From NCBI RefSeq assembly GCF_039531695.1, contig NZ_BAAAQN010000066.1, forward strand, positions 3,849 through 67,848: DNA of 64,000 nucleotides, written 5' to 3'. The first letter of the stretch is position 1, and each line of letters begins with the position of its first letter. The DNA comes from Catenulispora yoronensis (GTDB lineage: Bacteria > Actinomycetota > Actinomycetes > Streptomycetales > Catenulisporaceae). Below, piece after piece: positions 34,401-42,629 of this stretch. The notes beneath the pieces were generated by a model. That model did no database searches. It had not been told where the DNA came from and worked only from the letters and a program-made list of their open reading frames with translations. A program made the translations under genes and the position numbers.

Positions 34401-36168
34401 GGTCGAGGTCCCGGAACCCCACTGCCCGGAGCTTTGTCTCGATCTCGGGTTGCCCCAGGAAGCCGGGTCGGACGAAGATCGCGCTTTCGATCTCGACACC
34501 CTCCTCCTGGTGGAGGAACACGATCCGGTGGTCGGCCATCGTCCGCATACCGGAACTGGTCGGAACGACCTTGGCCTGGTCCAGGTCCACATCCGGCAGC
34601 CGTCGATTGCCCACGACGAACCTGAACGCGTTGGCGGCGGATACGTCGTCGTCTCCTTCGGCCCACTCGCGCAGCCATGAGAGCAAACCGCGCTTCGCCA
34701 CGGTGTCCAGGGCACGCTTCATCGATCTGTCGTCGTCCTCGAAGCGCTCGCCGGAGACCGACGCCGCGAACAACTGACGCAACCGCAGGAACCGTTGTCT
34801 TGACGAATAGCAACTCCAGTGCGGGACATCAGGCTCGGTGTTCGGTGAGATGGCCCACGCTTCGTGGATTCCCGCGTCGATCTCGAACGCGAAATCGAGG
34901 GGACGCAGCAACGACGCCGACCGCAGAGTCCCTGTGGCATCGGGAACGAGTTCCTGATGCCCTGCCCCGACCGGCACATGGGCGCAGAGAACACGGTCGC
35001 CGAACGAGAGAAGTTCCCTGCCTCGCGCGGGCATGTAGTCGAGATGCGCCGCCGGATCCTCGGGCACCGTCAACCGCGGGAGCAGGTCGACGAACATACC
35101 TGCCACAGTCGTGAGGATCTCACGGTTGTAGTCGTTCTCGAGCAGGGTCGTCCGGTCGTCGTTCACACTCCACGGGGCGTTGAACAGGGCCGACGCCGAG
35201 GTCCGGTCCTGAAGCGGGAAATACGACCAGAACCGGCCGACGCGTTGCCGCGCCTGACGCCTCGGAACCGCGACGGTCACCTTGACCTCCGAACGCGACA
35301 CCGCCTCCCCCACCAGCTGTCGGGCCCGGACCGACGGCTCGTGCATCCGATCGGCAACAATCCACTCGTCACCGCCGCCATCCGGACCTTCGATCCTGAA
35401 CACGCCGTCGCCGAGGTCCCGTGAGGAATGACTCGTCCGGAACGGCTCGGCACCGAGCACTCGTAGCTCGACGTGGCGGACGTCGCCGACGAACAAGAGA
35501 AACTCGGAATGGAAGTTCCGGATCTCTTCACGCAATCGTTCAAGATTCGAGGCATCGGGGAGCCGGACAATCGTCGCCGCCCAACGCGACAAGTCCTCCA
35601 GAATCGGGTCCTCGGAGAACGCCGAGTAGGGATCCGTGACGGTCGGTGTACGAAGGATCGGCCGGCGCTTGGCCGCTTCGGTCACCCCGGCGACCGCGGC
35701 TTGTGCCGCCGACGAATTGAACTCGAAAGACACGGACCGACTGAAGACCTGCGGTGCGTCCGAAACCGCCAGGACGGACTTGAAGCCGAGCCCGAAGCGG
35801 CCGATCTCGTCGCCCCTCTTGCCGCTGAGGTGCGCGTGTGTGATCGCGGTGATGCCGCTCGACGAGAACGACCTTCCCGCGTTGGCGCAGTAGAGCGTTC
35901 GACAGTCCATGTCGAGAACGATTTCCACCCGGCCGGCATGGTCACCCGCGCCGCCACCGGTGCCCGACATCGCGTCGGCGGCATTCTGGACGAGTTCGAG
36001 CAGTGTCCGATTGGCGTATCCGCCGACCCTGATGGACTCTTCGTGGTTCGCATGTTCGGAAATGAGGTGCGGATTCGCCCGATAGCTGGCGATAGCCCCT
36101 TCGAATCGGGCCTCCACCTCCCGCACGAGACTCGGATCCGGCGTCCAGGGCCGCAGCGCCGTGGTCAC
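31456..36168 (-). CDS. GHKL (HSP90/sacsin-like) ATPase fused to SF2 helicase
   Basis: A 1570-aa fusion. The N-terminus is a GHKL ATPase of sacsin/HSP90 type: N box TLLELVQNAADAMSG (Glu58, Asn62), a second box at about 86-106 (LYCANAGRSFSSSGI) and the lid IGRFGLGFKSVLAVSD (122-136). Residues about 250-1150 have no domain I can name. The C-terminus is an SF2 helicase: LPTGAGKTRVAAE (Lys about 1206), IVDEGH (about 1305-1309), VGLSATPFKG, VFTPSVLSAQVLAA, and YIQMAGRGLRG. The GTG start follows GAGGAG. It is the first gene of the four-gene operon and takes the place of the DrmD or DrmE helicase genes of known DISARM classes. Confidence 0.85.
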   Translation of the reverse strand: MTTALRPWTPDPSLVREVEARFEGAIASYRANPHLISEHANHEESIRVGGYANRTLLELVQNAADAMSGTGGGAGDHAGRVEIVLDMDCRTLYCANAGRSFSSSGITAITHAHLSGKRGDEIGRFGLGFKSVLAVSDAPQVFSRSVSFEFNSSAAQAAVAGVTEAAKRRPILRTPTVTDPYSAFSEDPILEDLSRWAATIVRLPDASNLERLREEIRNFHSEFLLFVGDVRHVELRVLGAEPFRTSHSSRDLGDGVFRIEGPDGGGDEWIVADRMHEPSVRARQLVGEAVSRSEVKVTVAVPRRQARQRVGRFWSYFPLQDRTSASALFNAPWSVNDDRTTLLENDYNREILTTVAGMFVDLLPRLTVPEDPAAHLDYMPARGRELLSFGDRVLCAHVPVGAGHQELVPDATGTLRSASLLRPLDFAFEIDAGIHEAWAISPNTEPDVPHWSCYSSRQRFLRLRQLFAASVSGERFEDDDRSMKRALDTVAKRGLLSWLREWAEGDDDVSAANAFRFVVGNRRLPDVDLDQAKVVPTSSGMRTMADHRIVFLHQEEGVEIESAIFVRPGFLGQPEIETKLRAVGFRDLDPQAILNARLARLSAGSSDDQYTKLWDAVLGVPVREALSILVRYPGTVKVPTLDGGWAWPGDVFDLDEPLGADYASRSLDRRRCLPEVARGLGVVHKPVRDYALESEPFLDEYRDWVVSALDEDRASPGTAERLEFFPGRGAGPVSALFILKEVGASDQIRERWTVELLGFEGAEWSCEDLDTGRTHPVRSPVQWAVERAGLVRSNRGFRAPTEVVAPSLVKYEKLLPLFTGPRAIVDALHLPDELDSVPAPVLRTALEAELFPSNIDDSVLVEFVTAACRIAYPGAQPPSIPAKVGRAIESRSPGAVYVATTDEQDKFLAARQRPYLRTTEARAVELVNFVGCRRFEDSFAFSMVLDGVQESERVLDVFTGLRSTHVADRLTNATIAMALQVVKRVTTEDGLEDQSLPYHLDGLNLVVQDAADERRQLRIVNEAFDLRLTAADLDTVRKAGVDRRLEELRLEASAAATDEDRLEVYFGPDDLREALPRGLWQALVAQDLVDDRTSVAKLFRTVYGTDSIKLLADRFRQEGFSDVPVEWAGGPATVSWLRKMGFGAEYAGRRSERQDNEFVVPGAVRLNPLHKFQVKISRQLQDVLTLREANGRHLKAMVKLPTGAGKTRVAAETVLRLFMDGRLLGPVLWIAQSVELCEQAVQTWSTVWRGLGDERPLTVGRLWERNTVHQPDTEFSVIVATDAKLDAVLESPEYEWLGQASAVIVDEGHRAGGSERYTRIFTWLGVAGRGWERPLVGLSATPFKGTSEQATSALASRFGMRMIEAFDGDAYAQLAELGVLARVQHQVLPGIDVELRDEEIEEATRQRRLSQSVLDRIGRDQARMSILVDHIMDQDPDWPVLVFTPSVLSAQVLAATLRYRGRESAAVSGQTGRQERRDIIAGFQKGSIRVLANCDLLIQGFDAPGVRALYIARPTFSPSAYIQMAGRGLRGPANGGKPECLIVDMADDFGDVTDLLGYREYEDLWQEQRA

Positions 36169-36851
36169 AGGTGATGCACTCCTCAGTAGCTCCGCAGTGT
36201 CCCGCGCTGCGACCGGGCAGCCATGTTTCCGTCCAGGACGACATGCACGACCCTGGACCCAGGAAACGGCGGGTGCCCCAATCTTGCAACTTGACCCCCC
36301 GCTTTGTCATCGACTCCACGTCACTGATGAACACGCGCCTCGCAGGAATCAGGTGCGGGACAACATACAACTTGAATGTGGCTGACTGTGACAGCTGTTA
36401 CCAGCGCACGTGCCGACAAGACCACGAGAGGTCGGCGAGCACGCGCCGACTGCGCCTTCGAAAACCCGGTTCGGCATCTCACGTTTCGGAACCTTGTCGA
36501 GGTCGCGGCGACCGCAGCTCCGAAACGGCTTGCGTGGACGCCTGTCGCCATGCTTCACAGACACGGAGGCAGATCGATCGACGTCGCACATTCGTATGAT
36601 TCGTCAAGCGACCGACCACGGTTCGGTTCACGATTCAAAATGCCGAGAAAGCATACGTAGTGGGATGCCGTACTTGAAGCTCCGGCCAGTGCGAAACATA
36701 ACAAGGACGCACCAGGCACAGTGGAACTGGACCAGAAGCACTCAGTCAATAGCTGAGCGCCCGACCAGGTCTCCCCGGCCGGGCGCCCAAGCACGTCACG
36801 TCACGTCACGTCATCCGATTCAGATATGCGGACCCTCGGTCCTCCACCCGC
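36169..36851. other. AT-richer intergenic stretch upstream of the defence operon
   Basis: About 680 bases with lower GC than their surroundings. Several short overlapping frames on both strands look non-coding (Arg/Ser-rich, no ribosome binding sites). A small tandem repeat of CACGT (four units) lies near 36794-36814. The promoter of the defence operon must lie here but I could not identify it with confidence. Confidence 0.5.
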
Positions 36852-38660
36852 TCAGCCAGCCGTGCAAACCGGCGTCGGCGCCGGATTCGCACCACTGAAG
36901 CTGGCCTGGAATCCGTACGAAGCAGTACCTCCCGCCGGGATCGCGGCGTTGAAGCTCTGTGCCGTGAAGGTCTCGGTCTGGCCGGTGCGGGACTCGATCG
37001 CGTTCCAGGTGTTGGTGATCTGCTGCGAGCCCGGCCAGGTCCAGGTCACCTTCCAGGTGTGGGTGGCGGCGGTCCCGGTGTTCGTCACGGTGACGGTGGC
37101 TGTGAAGCCGTTGTTCCAGGCGTTGGTCACGCTGTAGGCGGCGGTGCAGCCGGTGTTGCTGGTGGTGCTCTGGGTGGTGGCGGTCGCCGGGGTGGAGGCC
37201 GTGGACTGGTTTCCGGTGGCGTCGAATGCCTTGACCGTGTAGGTGTAGGCCGTTGACGGGGTCAGGCCGGTGTCGGTAAAGGCGGTGGTCGCTGTCGTTC
37301 CGGCGAGGGTGGAGCCGCGGTAGATGTTGTAACCGGTGACGGCGACGTTGTCGGTGGAGGCGGTCCAGGACAGGGTGGCCGAGGTGGCGGTGGTCGCGGT
37401 CACGGCGAGGTTGGCGGGGGTGGAGGGCGGGGTGGTGTCGGTGCCGCCGCCGGAGCCGCCGGTGAAGCCGGGGGCTTTGATGGAGGCGAGGTAGCCGTCC
37501 TTGACGGTGTCGACGGTCTGCCAGTCGCCTTCGAGGATGCCGCCGGTGTCGCCGGAGTCGGGGTTCCAGGACCAGAAGGTCCACTGGTAGGAGTCGGCGC
37601 CGTTGGCGGCGGTGGGGCGGAGGTACTGAACCAGGGCCCTGAGCCAGGTCTGGTCGGTGGCGGAGGCCAGCGTGGTGCCGAACTCGCCGACCCAGACCGG
37701 GGCCGTGTTGGAGTCGAACAGGTAGCCCCAGTTCTTGCCCCAGATGCCGGGCATGTTGGCGGGGAACGTGGGGTCGGAGAACCAGGTCTGGCTCGCGACG
37801 CTGGTGGCGTAGTCGTGGGCCGAGTAGACGAGCTGGTTCGGCACGCTCAGCTGCACCGGGTAGGTGCCGGCGCCCTGCAGGTTGCCGCCCCACCAGTAGG
37901 AGCTGCCGTTGAACGTCTGCACACCCTCCACGAAGATCAGCAGGTGCGGGTTGACGCCCAGCACCGCGTTGCCGGCCCGCTGCGCGGCCAGCCGCCAGTC
38001 GATCGTGGTGTCGCCGCAGCCCCAGCACGCCGGGTCGTGCGGCTCGTTGTGCAGGTCGATCCCGACCACGGCGGTGTTGCCCTGGTAGCGCGTCGCGAGC
38101 GCTGTCAGGTCACTGATCCACGTCGACTCCGGCACGGAGGACGTGTACCACAGCGCCGACTGCCCGCTGCTGTCCGGACGGTGCCGGTCCAGGATGACGC
38201 GCAGGCCGATGGACCCGGCGTAGTTCACGATCTTGTCCATCACCTGGAGCGACGTGAGCCCCTGGAGGTCGGCGTTCATCTGGTAGAAGTTGATGCTGTT
38301 CGGCGCCGTCCCCGGCTTGAAGATGTCGTCGCTGTAGGGCAGCCGGATGGTGTTGTAACCCAGCGACTTCATCTGGTCCATCATGCTCTTGTAGTCCCGC
38401 GACCAGAGACCGTGCACCACGTAGTTGTTCGTCTCGAACCCGAACCAGTTGACGCCGGCGATGCGCACCGGCTGGTTGTTCGCGTCGAGGATCTCGCGGC
38501 CGCTCGTGTGCCAGTAGCCGGCGCCGGCCGCGGCGGTGGCGGAAGCCGCGGAGGCTGATCCCGAAGCAGATCCCGAAGCCACGGCGCGAGCCGTCACCGC
38601 CGGACTCAACGCCAGCGCCCCGGCGGCCAGCAGCCCCAACAGGGCTCTGATTCCTTTCAT
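36852..38660 (-). CDS. secreted GH5 cellulase with Fn3 and CBM2 domains
   Basis: A 602-aa secreted endoglucanase-type enzyme. A signal peptide (MKGIRALLGLLAAGALALSPAVTARA) is followed by a Ser/Ala-rich linker. The GH5 domain spans about 45-390: VNWFGFETNNY, acid/base Glu206 in GIDLHNEPHD, and nucleophile Glu326 in VWVGEFGTT. A Gly/Thr linker leads to a fibronectin type III domain (about 405-490, PPSTPANLAVTATTATSATL) and a C-terminal CBM2 cellulose-binding module (CTAAYSVTNAWNNGFTATVTVTN, with surface Trp residues). It would hydrolyse beta-1,4-glucan outside the cell. No CebR-type TGGGAGCGCTCCCA box is seen upstream. It stands alone at the edge of the defence island. Confidence 0.93.
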   Translation of the reverse strand: MKGIRALLGLLAAGALALSPAVTARAVASGSASGSASAASATAAAGAGYWHTSGREILDANNQPVRIAGVNWFGFETNNYVVHGLWSRDYKSMMDQMKSLGYNTIRLPYSDDIFKPGTAPNSINFYQMNADLQGLTSLQVMDKIVNYAGSIGLRVILDRHRPDSSGQSALWYTSSVPESTWISDLTALATRYQGNTAVVGIDLHNEPHDPACWGCGDTTIDWRLAAQRAGNAVLGVNPHLLIFVEGVQTFNGSSYWWGGNLQGAGTYPVQLSVPNQLVYSAHDYATSVASQTWFSDPTFPANMPGIWGKNWGYLFDSNTAPVWVGEFGTTLASATDQTWLRALVQYLRPTAANGADSYQWTFWSWNPDSGDTGGILEGDWQTVDTVKDGYLASIKAPGFTGGSGGGTDTTPPSTPANLAVTATTATSATLSWTASTDNVAVTGYNIYRGSTLAGTTATTAFTDTGLTPSTAYTYTVKAFDATGNQSTASTPATATTQSTTSNTGCTAAYSVTNAWNNGFTATVTVTNTGTAATHTWKVTWTWPGSQQITNTWNAIESRTGQTETFTAQSFNAAIPAGGTASYGFQASFSGANPAPTPVCTAG

Positions 38661-38858
38661 CACGACTCCAGTGCTGCGATGGGTGATGTGTCGCGTTCAC
38701 TGAAGGCTCGAAGTGTCGGTTAGGCAATCGAACGGCCGCCCGCGACGCCGCGATCCACACCGCGACAAGAGGCGAACAGCCTGGTCAGGCGCGCCCCGAC
38801 GCCCACCGACGGCGCCGGCCGAAGCGTGAAAATTTCAGCACCCTGACGATCACGCGGC

Positions 38859-38864
38859 TAGGCT
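38859..38864 (+). promoter_or_regulatory. candidate -10 box of a leaderless promoter
   Basis: TAGGCT (TANNNT) lies 6 bases before the ATG at 38871, with no ribosome binding site. Confidence 0.35.
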
Positions 38865-38870
38865 GCCCGC

Positions 38871-39503
38871 ATGACCGCGAGAACCGGCGCCGAGCTCGGC
38901 GCGGAGGCGGCGCGTCGACTGCGGCGCTGGGGCCGGCACGAGTGCGAGATCGAGCCGGGCCTGACCGACGCCGAGTTCGCCCGCGTCGAGGACGAGTTCG
39001 AGTTCGAATTCGCCGACGATCACCGCGCGTTCCTCGCCGCCGGCCTGCCGGTGAGCGTGCCGTACGACGACCCGCCCGGCGTGCTGCGCGCGTGGCCGGA
39101 GCCGTGGCTCGACTGGCGCGACGGCGATCGCGAGGCGCTGCGCGAGCGGCTCGACTGGCCGATGGTGTGCGTCGAGAACTACATCGAGCACCACAACCTC
39201 TGGCACGCGGAGTTCGGAGAACGCCCCGAGAGCTTGGCCGACGCCATCGCGGTGGCCCGCTCAACGATGGCCAAGCTTCCGGTGCTCGTCCCCGTCTTCG
39301 CGCATCGGTTCCTGCCTGCGGGACGCGGCAGCCACAGCCACCCAGTGATGTCGGTCTTCCACACGGACTCCATCTACTACGGCGCCGACCTTGCCGATTG
39401 GGTTGGCCGAGAGTTCCTTCCGGAACACGACGACGAAACAGCCCTCGGCTTCGCCGTCGAGATCCCCGATGCGACTGTGCGCTTCTGGAAGGACCTTCTC
39501 TAA
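38871..39503 (+). CDS. SMI1/KNR4 (SUKH)-like protein
   Basis: A 210-aa soluble protein. The opening LTDAEFARVEDEFEFEFADDHRAFLAAGLPV matches the first helix and strand of the SUKH (SMI1/KNR4) fold, and the next segment (WPEPWLDWRDGDREALRERLDWPM) has the Trp-rich turn seen in actinobacterial members. SUKH proteins are often immunity proteins for polymorphic toxins, but many actinobacterial copies have no linked toxin, and none is seen here. Function therefore unassigned. Confidence 0.7.
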   Translation: MTARTGAELGAEAARRLRRWGRHECEIEPGLTDAEFARVEDEFEFEFADDHRAFLAAGLPVSVPYDDPPGVLRAWPEPWLDWRDGDREALRERLDWPMVCVENYIEHHNLWHAEFGERPESLADAIAVARSTMAKLPVLVPVFAHRFLPAGRGSHSHPVMSVFHTDSIYYGADLADWVGREFLPEHDDETALGFAVEIPDATVRFWKDLL

Positions 39504-39532
39504 CAGCTCAGCAGCTCAGCCCCGCCACCCCG

Positions 39533-40519
39533 TCACACTCCCATCGTGACAACCACCTTGCCCCGAGCGTGCCCCAGCTCCTGGTACCGGATCGCCTCGG
39601 CCAACTCCTGGAACGGGTAGCTCCGATCGATGACCGGCGTGACCGCACCGTCCTCGATGAAACGGGTCAGCGCAGCGAGCAACTCCCCCTTCTCCGAGCA
39701 GCGGCCGATGTCCGTGCCGACCACACGCTGCGATGCCACCGCCCCCGCCGCGATCGATGCCAGGAAGTGCGTCATCGGCTGGAACCAGCGCCCGGGCGGT
39801 CCGCCGACGATCACCAACGCCCCCTTGGGTTTCAGCGCCCGGCGCCACGCGCGGGTGGATGTGCGACCAGCGATGTCGATCGCCGCGTCATATCGCCGCT
39901 CGCTCGTGAATTCGCCGCCGGCGTAGTCGATGGCGCGGGTCGCACCGAGCCAGCGGACTAGTTCCTGACTCCGCGCTCCGCACACCGCGGTGACGTTCGC
40001 TCCCATCGCGACAGCGATCTGCACAGCGAACGTGCCGACGCCGCCGGAGGCCGCGGTGATGACGACTTCCTGACCGCTCTGAACTCGCGCGTCCCGAAGC
40101 GCCAACAGCGCCGTCGCGGCCGCCATCGGAACCGTCGCGGCCTGGTCGTGCGTGAGGTTGGAGGGCATCGGCGACAGCAGGTCCTGCGCGACGCAGGCGT
40201 ACTCCGCGAAGCCGCCCCACTCCACCAACGCGTACACGTCGTCGCCGGAAGCGAAGCGCGTCACTCCAGCACCGACCGCCTCCACCCGACCGGCCACGTC
40301 GCAACCCGCACTCGCGAGCTTCGGACGGAGCAGTCCCACCCCGCCGGACACCAGCCGTGCCATCCTCGGCTCACCTCTGAGGTGGTGCCAGTCATAGGGA
40401 TTCACCGACGTGGCGTGGACCCGCACCAGCACTTGACCTTCCCCCGGTTCGGGTTTGTCGCTGTCGACCAGCTTCAAGACCTCGGGTCCTCCGAATTGTT
40501 GCCGCACGAACGCTCGCAT
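39533..40519 (-). CDS. NADP-dependent quinone oxidoreductase-like protein (zinc-type MDR)
   Basis: A 328-aa medium-chain dehydrogenase/reductase. It starts MRAFVRQQFGGPEVLKLVD, has the GroES-like domain with VHATSVNPYDWHHLRGE, and the Rossmann motif ITAASGGVGTFAVQIAVAMGANVTAV. Catalytic zinc ligands of alcohol dehydrogenases are lacking, as is normal in the quinone oxidoreductase branch. The C-terminus has AIRYQELGHARGKVVVTMGV. ATG at 40519 is the family start. It is divergent from a TetR gene across three matching operators, so it is almost certainly under that repressor. Confidence 0.92.
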   Translation of the reverse strand: MRAFVRQQFGGPEVLKLVDSDKPEPGEGQVLVRVHATSVNPYDWHHLRGEPRMARLVSGGVGLLRPKLASAGCDVAGRVEAVGAGVTRFASGDDVYALVEWGGFAEYACVAQDLLSPMPSNLTHDQAATVPMAAATALLALRDARVQSGQEVVITAASGGVGTFAVQIAVAMGANVTAVCGARSQELVRWLGATRAIDYAGGEFTSERRYDAAIDIAGRTSTRAWRRALKPKGALVIVGGPPGRWFQPMTHFLASIAAGAVASQRVVGTDIGRCSEKGELLAALTRFIEDGAVTPVIDRSYPFQELAEAIRYQELGHARGKVVVTMGV

Positions 40520-40528
40520 AGCCCCCTC

Positions 40529-40577
40529 CTTACAACGTAAGGTTCCCTTACGTTGTAAGCTAGCCTTACGGCGTAAG
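40529..40577. promoter_or_regulatory. three 13-bp operators at exact 18-bp spacing
   Basis: CTTAC-N3-GTAAG occurs three times: CTTACAACGTAAG (40529-40541), CTTACGTTGTAAG (40547-40559) and CTTACGGCGTAAG (40565-40577). The start-to-start distance is 18 bp each time. The first two are also inverted copies of one another. They lie between the divergent oxidoreductase gene and the TetR gene, the standard place for an autoregulated TetR operator. Confidence 0.8.
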
Positions 40578-40662
40578 GACGTCAACCGTCAGCGCGATCC
40601 GAACCGAAACGGGCAGTACGATCGCGACGGAACGACGGGCGACAAGAACGGGTGACGCCGAG

Positions 40663-41355
40663 ATGACCACCGGAGCCGAGCAGGAATCCAGGACCCGTAC
40701 GCCGCTGACCCGCGACCGGGTGCTGCGCGCCGCCGCCGATCGGGCCGACCGCAACGGCATCGACGCCGTCACCATGCGCGGCCTGGCCGAGGAGTTCGGT
40801 GTGGAGGCGATGTCCCTTTACCACCACGTCGCGAACAAGGACGACATCCTCAGCGGCGTCGTCGACGTCGTCATGGGCGAGATCAACGAAGCCGTGCGCG
40901 ATATCGCCCTGCCGACCGAGCCGGCCGCGTGGAAAGCCGTTCTGCGCGCCCGGATCCTGGCGGCCCGCCAGGTCTTCCTCCGGCATCCGTGGGCGCCGGC
41001 CGTGTTCCAGACCCGCACCGAGACGGCGTTGTCAGTGCTCGACTATTTCGACTCCGTGCTCGCGATCATGGCCATCGGCGGTTTCACCCACCAGCAGACG
41101 CACCACGCCATGCACGCGTTGGGCAGCCGGGCGCTCGGCTTCAACCAGGAGTTGTTCACTCCGCCGGGCGGCTACACCGCCCCCGCCCCCGAGGAGCTCC
41201 AGGCCATGGCCCAGCGCTTCCCGCACCTCGCCGCCATGCTGGTCGACGCCGTCCACGACGACCCCGACAGCACCCTCGGCTGGTGCGACGACCAGGCCGA
41301 GTTCGAGTTCGGACTCGACCTGCTCCTCGACGGGCTCGACCGGCTGTTGGGCTGA
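40663..41355 (+). CDS. TetR family transcriptional regulator
   Basis: A 230-aa TetR repressor. The DNA-binding region is TRDRVLRAAADRADRNGIDAVTMRGLAEEFGVEAMSLYHHVANKDDIL, the form seen in TetR proteins with the TetR_C (tetracycline-repressor-type) C-terminal domain. The C-terminal part (GGFTHQQTHHAMHALGSRALGF) is the ligand and dimer domain. It probably binds the three CTTAC-N3-GTAAG sites and represses itself and the divergent oxidoreductase gene. The inducer is unknown. Confidence 0.92.
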   Translation: MTTGAEQESRTRTPLTRDRVLRAAADRADRNGIDAVTMRGLAEEFGVEAMSLYHHVANKDDILSGVVDVVMGEINEAVRDIALPTEPAAWKAVLRARILAARQVFLRHPWAPAVFQTRTETALSVLDYFDSVLAIMAIGGFTHQQTHHAMHALGSRALGFNQELFTPPGGYTAPAPEELQAMAQRFPHLAAMLVDAVHDDPDSTLGWCDDQAEFEFGLDLLLDGLDRLLG

Positions 41356-41357
41356 GG

Positions 41358-42629
41358 TCAGGCGGACGCCAGCTGCGGTTGCACCAAGTGCGGATGCGGC
41401 ACCTCGGACGCCTTGCCCCGCCTAGCCAACGCGACCCAAGCAACGAACGACACCGTCACGAACATGTACAGGTCGCCTATGACGTTCTGCCACCAGTCCC
41501 ACTGCATCTCGCGACCGTGATCGACCGGCAGCAACAGCAGCGGTCCCATCAAGAACACAGCGATCAGGGCCGCAGCGCCGCCGATCCGGATCCGCGACCC
41601 GGTGCGGACCACCCGCACCACGAGCGCCGGCAGCGCCGGAGCGACCCAGACCCAGTGGTGCGACCACGAGACCGGCGAGATCAGCAACTGGCAGGCGGCC
41701 ACGACGACCACCGCGCAGGTCAGGTTGTTGGCCAGAACGCAGCGCCGCGCCGCGCGGTAGGCCAGCAGGACGACGATCGCGGACGCGAGCATCCAGACGT
41801 GCACTTCCGGCTTCGCGCCCATCCCCAGGCGGTGGATGGCGCCGCGAAGCGACTGGTTCGCGGCGTAGCCGAGGTCGCCTATGCGCGCCGGATCGAAGAC
41901 GGTGGTCGTCCAGTACGTCTCGCTGTCCTGTCGCGCGACGAGGAAGCTGAGCAGCGTCGCCCCGACGAACGCGGCGGCGGCCGTCCCCGTCTCGCGCCAC
42001 TGCCGCCGCGCGATGAAGTAGATCAGGAACACCGCCGGCGTCAGCTTGATCGCCGCCGCGATGCCCGTCAGCGCCCCGCGCGGGACGCGGGTGCGGGGTC
42101 CGAGCGTGTCGGCGGCGACCAGGCCCATCAGCAGCAGGTTGATCTGGCCGTGCAGGAAGGTGCTGCACACCGGCTCGACGACGACCACCGCCAGCGTCAT
42201 CATCACCACGCCGCGCGCGGTGAGCGCCGGCAGGCCCCAGGCTTCGCGCCGCTCCCGCCACACCAGGACGATGACCCACGTCAGCGCGCCGAGGCCGATG
42301 ACCACCAGCAGCGCAGCCGCCACGTGGTAGCCGACGACGCCGAACACGCTGAACACGACCGCCGCGAACGGCGGGTACGTGAACGGCAGATCCGGGCCCG
42401 CCAGCGGCTTCGGGAACTGCGTGGCATAGAGCGGGAGGCCGCGGATCCACGACAGGCCGCCGGCCCGATACACCTTCAGATCGATGAGCGGGTTGCCGCC
42501 CTTGCCGGCGATCAGGCCGACGCCGAAGACGCCCGCGGCCACCACCAGCCACCAGGCCACCGACCGTCGACGGCTCCACGGCCGGACAGCCCCCGCATAC
42601 CGGTCGACCCACGCCGAACCCGCCACCAT
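41358..42629 (-). CDS. GT87 family polyprenol-phosphate-mannose-dependent mannosyltransferase
   Basis: A 423-aa membrane glycosyltransferase of the GT87 (DUF2029) family, which in actinobacteria transfers mannose from polyprenyl-phosphomannose in alpha-1,2 linkage to cell-envelope glycans. Features: about ten hydrophobic helices; the luminal Asp in NPLIDLKVYRAGGLSWIRGLPLY; the FTYPPFAAVVF motif; GQINLLLMGLVAADTL; and SPVSWSHHWVWVAPAL. The ATG at 42629 has GAGGGAG nine bases upstream and is preferred to an in-frame ATG at 42671. It converges with the TetR gene. Confidence 0.88.
   Translation of the reverse strand: MVAGSAWVDRYAGAVRPWSRRRSVAWWLVVAAGVFGVGLIAGKGGNPLIDLKVYRAGGLSWIRGLPLYATQFPKPLAGPDLPFTYPPFAAVVFSVFGVVGYHVAAALLVVIGLGALTWVIVLVWRERREAWGLPALTARGVVMMTLAVVVVEPVCSTFLHGQINLLLMGLVAADTLGPRTRVPRGALTGIAAAIKLTPAVFLIYFIARRQWRETGTAAAAFVGATLLSFLVARQDSETYWTTTVFDPARIGDLGYAANQSLRGAIHRLGMGAKPEVHVWMLASAIVVLLAYRAARRCVLANNLTCAVVVVAACQLLISPVSWSHHWVWVAPALPALVVRVVRTGSRIRIGGAAALIAVFLMGPLLLLPVDHGREMQWDWWQNVIGDLYMFVTVSFVAWVALARRGKASEVPHPHLVQPQLASA

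Noticed and set aside
36794..36814. CACGT tandem repeat, considered as CRISPR or operator array
   Set aside because: Units are five bases with no spacers; too short for any system. No CRISPR array is seen anywhere in the window.
36171..36898. Small frames on both strands upstream of the defence operon
   Set aside because: Basic, Ser/Arg-rich translations without ribosome binding sites or motifs.
38871..39503. SUKH protein as immunity protein of a toxin system
   Set aside because: No polymorphic toxin or secretion gene is found next to it.
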